In this document: one piece after another, positions 1 to 4,554 of the stretch
How positions within the stretch are numbered: the first letter of the stretch is position 1
How the letters are laid out: every line of letters begins with the position of its first letter
Assembly: GCA_036278255.1 (NCBI GenBank)
Contig: DASULK010000118.1
Location: 1 to 15,702, forward strand
DNA: 15,702 bases
Origin: DASULK01 sp036278255
GTDB lineage: Bacteria > Actinomycetota > Actinomycetes > Mycobacteriales > Micromonosporaceae
Direction: 5' to 3'
Notes under the pieces: generated by a model
What the model was told of the DNA's origin: nothing
Database searches by the model: none
Seen by the model: the letters and a program-made list of their open reading frames with translations, nothing else
Position numbers and translations under genes: made by a program

Positions 1-35
1 AACAGTTCCGCTCCTACTTCCACTTCACCGAATAA
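1..35 (+). CDS. C-terminal end of an unidentified protein (partial at left edge)
   Basis: Reading from base 3, the codons give QFRSYFHFTE followed by TAA at 33-35. The frame is open to the window edge and is followed after 31 bases by a strong hairpin terminator, the expected layout for a gene end. Ten residues are too few to name a family. The call rests on the stop codon plus the terminator, so it is tentative. Confidence 0.4.
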   Translation, partial: QFRSYFHFTE

Positions 36-66
36 GCAACCTGAACACCTGAGGCACAACTGAAAG

Positions 67-100
67 CCGGGGGAGCCTTCCACACCGAAGGCTCCCCCGG
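67..100 (+). terminator. Strong hairpin terminator
   Basis: Perfect 14-bp inverted repeat CCGGGGGAGCCTTC (67-80) and GAAGGCTCCCCCGG (87-100) with a 6-base loop. No long T run follows, which is common for actinomycete terminators. It lies 31 bases after the TAA at 33-35, so it probably ends that transcript. Confidence 0.8.
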
Positions 101-160
101 GCCCTTTGCTGGTACGGCCAGATCCACAGAAAAGCGGCCGCGCCGTCAGAGATCCTGCCG

Positions 161-424
161 GGCGCTGTTGCATTGAGCCATTTCAAGATCGCAGGCCGCA
201 GGACTGCCTGCAAGATCGATCTCGATACGCGTTCGACCAGTAGTTCCTCGACGTCGCGATAGGGCAGGTTGAACCGCAGATACCAGCGCACCGCGAGCAC
301 GATCACCTCCGGCGGGAACCGGAACCGAGTGAACGCCGGCCTCGGCAGCCGCCACGCGCGAAAGCTGGTCGAAGACTTCACCGCTCAAGCCTGCCTCGAC
401 CTTGCCAACGCTCAATGCAGCGTC
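161..424 (-). mobile_element. Internally deleted IS6-family insertion sequence remnant
   Basis: Position 161 begins GGCGCTGTTGCATTGA, closely resembling the known terminal repeat of IS6-family elements (IS26 starts GGCACTGTTGCA). The opposite end carries TCAATGCA at 412-419, the exact inverted complement of TGCATTGA at 169-176; its outer part (about 420-424) is degraded. Between the ends only the N-terminal part of a transposase remains, on the minus strand. The element is therefore about 264 bp instead of the usual roughly 800 bp, with most of the transposase deleted, and cannot move on its own. A clean 8-bp target duplication was not found, which fits a decayed right end. Confidence 0.7.
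229..381 (-). pseudogene. IS6-family transposase, N-terminal fragment
   Basis: From a GTG at 381 the minus strand encodes a stretch with FRFPPEVIVLAVRWYLRF and then PYRDVEELLVER. This is the conserved N-terminal region of IS6 transposases, which precedes the helix-turn-helix segment and the DDE catalytic domain. Homology stops at about residue 51 (position 229). The frame then runs on through unrelated sequence to 25, so the helix-turn-helix continuation and all three catalytic acidic residues are missing. The fragment is enclosed by the terminal repeats of the remnant element at 161-424. It is non-functional as a transposase. Confidence 0.8.
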
Positions 425-435
425 GCACCTGAGGC

Positions 436-555
436 TGACGGCGACGGAGACGGAGACGCTTCCGACGGGCGTGATCCGCGTAATCTACTAGCGGACCGCG
501 GCACCCAGCAAGGCCGGCTACGACGAGGTCAAGGACCAGGTACCCGGAGGGAAGT
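436..555 (+). pseudogene. Possible degraded small gene beside the IS6 remnant
   Basis: One plus-strand frame reads LPTGVIRVIY, then a TAG stop at 493-495, then PSKAGYDEVKDQVPGGK and a TAG at 553-555. The two halves together look like one short soluble domain split by a nonsense codon. The 5' part would lie at or inside the right end of the IS6 remnant, so the gene may have lost its start to the insertion. I do not recognise a named family, and the reading could be chance. The stretch from 556 to 769 shows nothing convincing on either strand. Confidence 0.25.
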
Positions 556-769
556 AGTGGCCTTCTCGCGAGGATGGCCGCAGCAGCGCTGATGGCGCTG
601 GCGAGATTGTCGGTCGGGTTGCTGGGCACGGCTACGTGCAGGTAGAGCTGACCCGTCCCGCAGGTCACCAACGGCCGCCCTACAGCGGACGCCTCTCGCC
701 CACAATCCGTGGTTGGTCGATCACGCTGACCGCCTCTTCCCAAGATCCCTATCGTTCGTCTTCCCGCAG

Positions 770-1069
770 GTGGTGCTATACGGTCAGCACGTGAGAATCG
801 AGCGTCATTGGTGGAACGGGGACCGGAGCCCGCGGGGGCGTCGCGACGTCTACATCCGCACCGACGGCCAGCGATGGGAAGTAGAGGCGCAGACCGGCGG
901 CATCGCAGGCCGGTCGAAGCTACACCGCTGTCCGAGTCGGGCGTCGGCAAAGATCCTCGCCGACGCGTGGCTGGGTGGTCGTCCGGAGTGGCGGGAAATG
1001 GTGCCTGACAATGGAAGTCAGGAGCAGTCCTGGCAGACCTCCCGGCCGTCGGGCTGCGCGGAGAGCTGA
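770..1069 (+). CDS. Small hypothetical protein, actinobacterial type
   Basis: About 99 residues from a GTG at 770; GTGs at 773 and 791 are equally possible, and the frame is open back to 713. The core, from HVRIERHWWNGDRSPRGRRD through TDGQRWEVEAQ to ASAKILADAWLGG and PEWREM, has the even composition and G/C-rich third positions of a real gene. It resembles short uncharacterised actinobacterial proteins; I cannot give a function. There is no signal peptide or membrane segment. The last 20 or so residues look less conserved, and the 3' end overlaps the convergent DUF4193 gene by 52 bases, so the C-terminus may have been altered by a nearby rearrangement. Confidence 0.6.
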   Translation: MVLYGQHVRIERHWWNGDRSPRGRRDVYIRTDGQRWEVEAQTGGIAGRSKLHRCPSRASAKILADAWLGGRPEWREMVPDNGSQEQSWQTSRPSGCAES

Positions 1070-1320
1070 CTGCGGTGATGCACCAGGAAGCAGCGCGCGC
1101 ATCGAAACTCGTCCGGCTGCATCGGCACGACAGCCACGGTCAGTTCCTCGCCGGACAGGTCCGCGCCGGGCAACTCGAAGTTCTCGGCAGCCTCGGCCTC
1201 GTCGGGGTCGACTCTCGCTGACTGCGACGCCGCGCCGCGCGCCTTGAGTTCCGCCAGGCTGTCGTCTTCAACCTCAACAGCGGGTCGGCGCGGTGCGTCG
1301 TAATCGATGGGCTTGCTCAT
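1018..1320 (-). CDS. DUF4193 domain protein (zinc-ribbon)
   Basis: A complete 100-residue protein of the actinobacterial DUF4193 family, recognised from the acidic N-terminal half with DYDAPRR (residues 6-12), the hallmark FELPGADLSGEEL (48-60) and the C-terminal FLVHHRSQL (78-86). Four cysteines at 74, 77, 96 and 99 form two CxxC pairs that probably bind zinc. The ATG at 1318-1320 has a GGAGAGG ribosome site (1329-1335) at 8 bases, so the start is firm. The family's molecular role is not established to my knowledge; a role near transcription is a guess from its small zinc-ribbon form. Actinomycetes usually carry a core copy elsewhere, so this one, among IS debris, may be an extra paralogue. 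Confidence 0.9.
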   Translation of the reverse strand: MSKPIDYDAPRRPAVEVEDDSLAELKARGAASQSARVDPDEAEAAENFELPGADLSGEELTVAVVPMQPDEFRCARCFLVHHRSQLSAQPDGREVCQDCS

Positions 1321-1624
1321 CGTGATGGCCTCTCCGGCTTGATATGGGTGTCACGACGGTAGCCGCGGGGGGCATGTCGTGGTGCTCAGAGAGCGGTGGA
1401 AGGGGTAGCGCTCGCCCTTGGATGCGAGGGGGCGCCGTCGGCAGTGGTCGCCCCCCAGACGGGGAATATTGATAGCTCCTCATTCCCTCCGGCCAGGGCC
1501 GGGCCCGAGGGGCAGCGCGACGATGTTCCGGACCGGTCATGGCCGTCTGTCGCCCTGCGGCGAAGAGGTGATCCGTGACCGCGTCGCGAAGTGTACGCCC
1601 GCGTTCTTTAGCCTCTGATGGCAT
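1274..1624 (-). CDS. Doubtful hypothetical ORF upstream of DUF4193
   Basis: The ATG at 1622-1624 has a good ribosome site, GGAGG (1631-1635) at 6 bases. The first residues, MPSEAKERGRTLRDAVTD, look like a normal soluble protein. After about 50 residues the translation becomes proline- and arginine-rich and overlaps the start of the DUF4193 gene in another frame, so a frameshift or erosion is likely. This may be the intact start of a decayed gene. No family was recognised. Apart from this ORF I see nothing in 1336-1635. Confidence 0.25.
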   Translation of the reverse strand: MPSEAKERGRTLRDAVTDHLFAAGRQTAMTGPEHRRAAPRARPWPEGMRSYQYSPSGGRPLPTAPPRIQGRALPLPPLSEHHDMPPAATVVTPISSRRGHHDEQAHRLRRTAPTRC

Positions 1625-1635
1625 CGGCATCCTCC

Positions 1636-1815
1636 GTACCCGCCGCAAGCGCTGCGGCCAATGCGTACGCGGAGAGACGGATGCGCACGGTACGGCACGA
1701 GCACCTCGACGGATCCTGATCTACTACCCCGGCGCTTACTGACCCTGCTGACGGCCCTGGCCGTATACGTCACGCAACTACACGAGCACCGACCGCACCA
1801 GGCCCGAGATCACCC
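1636..1815 (+). pseudogene. IS3/IS481-type transposase (rve integrase) fragment, frameshifted
   Basis: One frame reads AAANAYAERRMRTVRHEHLD before a TGA at about 1717. This matches the segment around the catalytic glutamate of rve-type DDE transposases, usually of the form NAYAER-VRTVR-E-LD. About 60 bases later another frame reads VTQLHEHRPHQARDHP, the usual downstream motif (HYN-HRPHQ). Both lie in the right order on the same strand but in different frames, showing a frameshift and a nonsense mutation. The N-terminal two thirds of the transposase is absent. It is a dead relic. Confidence 0.7.
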
Positions 1816-1920
1816 CACAACGCCGCTACCTACTCACTACGGGTCGGCGACCTCACCACAGTCCGCGTGCGCCAGAGGATGAACCTTTAGCCGTGTGCCG
1901 ATGAAGGCTCCACCAACGGA

Positions 1921-2142
1921 TCAGCCGCTTCGGCGGTTACCCCACTGGCGCGGGCTCTGGACCGAGCCACGGCCGCCGAGGCGCTGATCCTTTCCATACG
2001 GTTGAGGCGAGGCGACCTTGCCCTTCGCGCGTCGGGCAGCCCGATTTGCGTAAACGGTAGGCTCGTCGGTCTCGGCCTCGGCCGTGGTTGGTGGGTCGGC
2101 ATCCTCGGCGTGGGCGTCTTGAGCGGGCTCGAGCTCCGGCAT
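1921..2142 (-). CDS. Small basic hypothetical protein, actinomycete type
   Basis: 73 residues from the ATG at 2140-2142, with ribosome site GGGAG (2149-2153) at 6 bases. The first 30 residues are acidic, the middle reads YANRAARRAKGK, and the end is SPRQWGNRRSG before TGA. The strongly basic, glycine- and arginine-rich tail and sharp acidic-to-basic polarity suggest a disordered nucleic-acid- or ribosome-associated protein, but that is inference. It resembles short conserved proteins of Micromonospora relatives; I know no assigned function. The frame is open far upstream, but the ribosome site argues that translation starts here. Confidence 0.7.
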   Translation of the reverse strand: MPELEPAQDAHAEDADPPTTAEAETDEPTVYANRAARRAKGKVASPQPYGKDQRLGGRGSVQSPRQWGNRRSG

Positions 2143-2415
2143 CGATATCTCCCTAGATTCATGGGCCGCACCGCGGACCATTGCCAGCCCGCGGACGCCG
2201 GACTGCTCGACGCCGGTGTGGGCGCTTGACGGTATCGCAACACCGAGCCCATCCGATCGACGGTCCGTAGGCCAGGACTCCGGCAAAGTCGTGGGGGTGT
2301 CCGGCTTGATGCGCTTGGTGTAGACGTGTCCTTGCTGGTGGTAGCAGGGCGAGCATGACTGGTTCAGATGATCATCGAGGTTCTCTACGCCTTTGTTGAT
2401 CGTCCGAAGTGAGTC
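2143..2415 (-). other. Open minus-strand frame without a clear start; possible gene fragment
   Basis: The frame of the 73-residue protein stays open upstream to about 2440. It reads, among other things, SCSPCYHQQGHVYTKRIKPD (about 2299-2358) with one CxxC pair. It has no good start codon or ribosome site and abuts the ISAs1 fragment at 2416. It could be the C-terminal part of a gene cut by that element, or merely the 5' leader of the 73-residue gene. No family is recognised. Confidence 0.25.
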
Positions 2416-2683
2416 ATGCCCGCCCTGCCATCATCGCTGACCTCGTCCGTATCCGGTGCACCGGCTGTCACCGTGCCCGAAACCTGTGCTGTGCTGCCCG
2501 CCGCGCTGGCGGAGTTGCCGGATCCCCGCGCCCGCCGTGGGGGCGGCACCGGCTGACGGTCGTAGTCACTGCTGCCGTATGCAGTGGTGGCTGGCTACCG
2601 CTCGTATACCGCGATCGCCGAGTGGATCGCGACGTCCCGGCCGCGACCGCGCTCGCGCTGGGCATCGCCCCGGACCGGCACCC
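2416..2683 (+). pseudogene. ISAs1-family transposase, N-terminal fragment with frameshifts
   Basis: From the ATG at 2416 one frame gives a variable leader and then LPAALAELPDPRARRG, the typical opening of ISAs1-type transposases. Translation then needs a frame change to continue as RHRLTVVVTAAVC, another for VVAGYRSYTAIAEWIA, and a return for DVPAATALALGIAPDR. All four pieces occur in the right order, so at least two indels have broken the gene. The fragment ends near 2683, about a quarter of the usual length, and the catalytic domain is missing. It joins directly to an IS6 fragment on the opposite strand. Confidence 0.75.
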
Positions 2684-2745
2684 GCACGTCGACGGCGAGT
2701 TCCTAGTGGCCGCGGCGAAGGTTCTGCATGAATGCGTACACACGG
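2684..2745 (-). pseudogene. IS6-family transposase, C-terminal scrap
   Basis: The minus strand reads VYAFMQNLRRGH, a stop codon (TAG), then ELAVD. IS6 transposases carry AFMQNLRRGHYELA near the C-terminus, so the usual tyrosine codon has become TAG. This piece lies to the right of the N-terminal fragment at 229-381 although both are on the minus strand, the wrong order for one split copy. It is therefore a separate element remnant, or an inverted or translocated part. Confidence 0.65.
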
Positions 2746-2802
2746 GTTGGTGTCCGGCGCGGCCAGTGCTGACAGCCAAGACACCGCGGGCGGCGCGTCC
2801 GT

Positions 2803-2810
2803 GCTAGCGT
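2803..2810 (+). promoter_or_regulatory. Candidate promoter of the cold-shock gene (extended -10)
   Basis: TGCTAGCGT (2802-2810) combines an extended -10 TGN with TAGCGT, a common actinomycete -10 form. No good -35 lies 16-18 bases upstream. A start near 2817 would give a leader of about 150 bases containing the 2850-2885 hairpin. A weaker alternative is TTGCAA (2818-2823) with TACTTT (2840-2845) at 16 bases. Confidence 0.35.
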
Positions 2811-2849
2811 GAGCGGGTTGCAAGCTTTGGTTTGTCGCATACTTTGCCA

Positions 2850-2885
2850 GCGCCTGGTGGGTATCCAACCCGCCGGGCGCTTTTT
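2850..2885 (+). terminator. Hairpin plus T-run in the cold-shock leader (possible attenuator)
   Basis: GCGCCTGGTGGG (2850-2861) pairs with CCCGCCGGGCGC (2869-2880), 12 pairs including two G-U, followed directly by TTTTT (2881-2885). This is a textbook intrinsic terminator, 80 bases before the cold-shock start codon. With the candidate promoter upstream it would lie in the 5' leader and could act as an attenuator. Alternatively it ends an upstream transcript through the IS debris. Confidence 0.7.
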
Positions 2886-2952
2886 GTTCTGCCGGTTCTT
2901 TCGGACGAACAGCGGCGACAACCGGGGCCGTAAGTGGCTCCATCAGCTACTC

Positions 2953-2959
2953 AGAGGAG
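2953..2959 (+). promoter_or_regulatory. Ribosome binding site of cold-shock gene
   Basis: AGAGGAG, 5 bases before the ATG at 2965, fixes the start of the 67-residue protein; the frame is open further upstream. Confidence 0.75.
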
Positions 2960-2964
2960 AAGAC

Positions 2965-3168
2965 ATGGCATTCGGTACAGTCAAGTGGTTCAACGCGGAC
3001 AAGGGTTTCGGTTTCATCACGCAGGATGACGGCGGCGCTGACGTCTTCGCCCACTTCTCCGCCATCTCATCGAGCGGGTTCCGCAGCCTGGACGAGAATC
3101 AGCGGGTCGAGTTCGACGTCGAGCAGGGCCAGAAGGGGCTTCAGGCCGCTAACATCCGTCTGGTCTGA
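2965..3168 (+). CDS. Cold-shock protein, CspA family
   Basis: A complete 67-residue single-domain cold-shock protein, the usual family length. It opens MAFGTVKWFNADKGFGFIT: RNP1 is KGFGFI (13-18) and RNP2 is VFAHF (27-31), the two surface motifs that stack on single-stranded RNA and DNA. W8, F15, F17, F28, H30 and F31 are the expected base-stacking residues. Family members are cytoplasmic RNA chaperones that melt mRNA structure, either at low temperature or constitutively. The leader holds a hairpin with a T-run (2850-2885), and a stem-loop lies just after the gene (3184-3217), so the transcript may be monocistronic. The intact gene contrasts with the decayed sequence to its left. Confidence 0.95.
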   Translation: MAFGTVKWFNADKGFGFITQDDGGADVFAHFSAISSSGFRSLDENQRVEFDVEQGQKGLQAANIRLV

Positions 3169-3183
3169 CGTTGACTCCGCGGA

Positions 3184-3217
3184 GCCGTGGCGGCGAGGCC
3201 TCGCCCGTCGCCACGGC
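3184..3217 (+). terminator. Stem-loop downstream of cold-shock gene
   Basis: GCCGTGGCG (3184-3192) pairs perfectly with CGCCACGGC (3209-3217); the loop contains a second palindrome, GCGAGGCCTCGC (3193-3204). It begins 16 bases after the csp stop and probably terminates or stabilises that mRNA. It lies inside the longest possible frame of the next gene, which argues for a later start there. Confidence 0.55.
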
Positions 3218-3245
3218 GGCGGCTGAGACCGCGGACCGGCGAATA

Positions 3246-4001
3246 GTGGTCCGTTCCGACGCCACGGTGCCCGGCCTCGAACCGCTGGTGTTGTACGCGC
3301 TGTCCGCCCCCGAGCACGCGACCGGGACAGCCAGCATCGATCGGCTCCGGCTGGCCCCGGTGCCGCTGGTGCCAGAGGTACGACTGGTCATGGCCGAGGA
3401 CGCGATCGTCCTCTGGGCCCGGCTCGAAGCCGAGGCGGGGCACGTCCTCCCGCCGCCGTTCTGGGCGTCGGCCTGGACCGGCGGACAGGCTCTCGCGCGT
3501 TACGTCCTCGATCACCCGGACACGGTGGCCGGTCTCCATGTCCTCGACGTCGCCTCCGGCTCCGGACTGGTCGCCATCGCCGCGGCGATGGCGGGCGCCG
3601 CCGGTGTCACCGCCAACGACATCGACCCGTACTCGATCGCGGCAATCAGTGCCAACGCCCACACCAACGGCGTCGACCTGACCCTGTCGTCGAGTGACCT
3701 GCTTGACGGCGACGGTGACGGCGTAGATGTGGTGTTGACCGGTGATGCGCTCTACCACCCGTCTCTGGCGGCCCGGATGCTGCCGTTCCTCGTCCGTGTC
3801 ACGGCGAAGGGCGGTCGGGTCCTCGTCGGCGATCCGGACCGGGGCCACGTGCCCCATGACTGGCTCGAGCGGGTGGCGACCTACAAGGTGCCGGTGAGCA
3901 GCGCTCCGGAAGACGCGCAGCTTCACCTGACGAGCGTGCTCAAGCCACGACGCGGCCAGGTGGACGACCGGTGGGGCCGGGCCACGCAGCTGCGGGCGTG
4001 A
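3246..4001 (+). CDS. Class I SAM-dependent methyltransferase (lysine-methyltransferase-like)
   Basis: About 251 residues if started at the GTG at 3246. The frame is open back to a TTG at 3171, and homology probably begins only near LRLAPVPLVPEVRL, so the start is unsure and no ribosome site helps. Numbered from 3246, WASAWTGGQALARYVLDHP (about 73-91) leads to the SAM-binding motif VLDVASGSGLVA (about 99-110), an acidic NDIDP (about 124-128), VVLTGDALYH and GGRVLVGDP. This is the layout of the protein-lysine methyltransferase-like group related to ETFBKMT and nicotinamide N-methyltransferase. The substrate cannot be read from sequence. It follows csp by 77 bases, with a terminator-like stem between. 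Rossmann-fold methyltransferases are common, so a different small-molecule substrate is possible. Confidence 0.85.
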   Translation: MVRSDATVPGLEPLVLYALSAPEHATGTASIDRLRLAPVPLVPEVRLVMAEDAIVLWARLEAEAGHVLPPPFWASAWTGGQALARYVLDHPDTVAGLHVLDVASGSGLVAIAAAMAGAAGVTANDIDPYSIAAISANAHTNGVDLTLSSSDLLDGDGDGVDVVLTGDALYHPSLAARMLPFLVRVTAKGGRVLVGDPDRGHVPHDWLERVATYKVPVSSAPEDAQLHLTSVLKPRRGQVDDRWGRATQLRA

Positions 4002-4085
4002 TGCGCCGGACAACTCTCCTGGCCCCGGGGTGCAGAAGGTGCACGGGCAGGCCCGTAAGTATGTTGTGGCTACACGCTCCGAAGA

Positions 4086-4105
4086 CCGATCGTGACGATC
4101 GGGTT
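4086..4105 (+). terminator. Short hairpin downstream of methyltransferase
   Basis: CCGATCG (4086-4092) and CGATCGG (4096-4102) form a 7-bp stem with a 3-base loop, then GTTT. A second stem GTCGGC/GCCGAC (4113-4118, 4127-4132) follows. A weak but plausible end of the csp-methyltransferase region. Confidence 0.4.
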
Positions 4106-4194
4106 TCGCGCCGTCGGCCCTCTACAGCCGACGAAATAGACGCACCACACTGACCTCTCCAGCCGGTGCGGTTCAGCACGGGTCTGAGCCAACA

Positions 4195-4317
4195 ATGGCG
4201 GGTACGCAGCGTAAGTCACTCCGCGCCGACGTCGAGCAGTGGGAGGGCCGGATGCGCCTGCCCAAGGTCGAGCCGCTGCCCGAGCCCACACCGATCGGGC
4301 CGCCGACACTGTTCTGA
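4195..4317 (+). CDS. Possible 40-residue hypothetical protein or gene remnant
   Basis: ATG at 4195 to TGA at 4315-4317. The translation runs from RKSLRADVEQWEGRMRLPK to EPTPIGPPTLF, and about 35 of 40 codons end in G or C, matching real genes here. There is no ribosome site, and the frame is open upstream for at least 60 bases without a good start, so it may be the C-terminal end of an older gene. No family recognised. The rest of 4002-4477 holds only the short hairpins at 4086-4132; I see no other supported gene in it. Confidence 0.3.
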   Translation: MAGTQRKSLRADVEQWEGRMRLPKVEPLPEPTPIGPPTLF

Positions 4318-4477
4318 CCGGATCAGGACCACCTCGCTGGGCGGACCAGGCTCGACGATGTCTCCCCGGACCGCAGTCGCTGACCCATCGCCCACCGCGG
4401 CGGAATTTGGCTCGGCGCCAGCCTGACGGCGACCGCCCCACACGACCGTCCCGTGTCGGCGACGCTGCCGAGGATGT

Positions 4478-4515
4478 TGTAGATCACCGAGAACAGCTGT
4501 TCTCGGTGATCTACA
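4478..4515. terminator. 38-bp perfect palindrome downstream of the exporter
   Basis: TGTAGATCACCGAGAACAG (4478-4496) is followed immediately by its exact inverted complement (4497-4515) with no spacer. It starts 39 bases beyond the MMPL stop codon (4555-4557) on the minus strand. In RNA it would fold into a 17-bp stem with an AGCU loop, suited to a terminator working in both directions. No T-run is present, so a protein-binding or replication/recombination role is also possible. Confidence 0.6.
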
Positions 4516-4554
4516 CCGCGGGTGGCGGCGGCCGCCGGCCGTGGGCGGAAAGGA

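Noticed and set aside
378..950. 190-codon minus-strand frame spanning the IS6 edge and the 770-1069 gene
   Set aside because: It crosses the end of a mobile element and lies opposite a better candidate gene; no family was recognised.
3141..4013. Minus-strand frame opposite the methyltransferase
   Set aside because: The plus strand carries the SAM-binding motifs; the antisense product is Arg/Gly/Val-rich without motifs.
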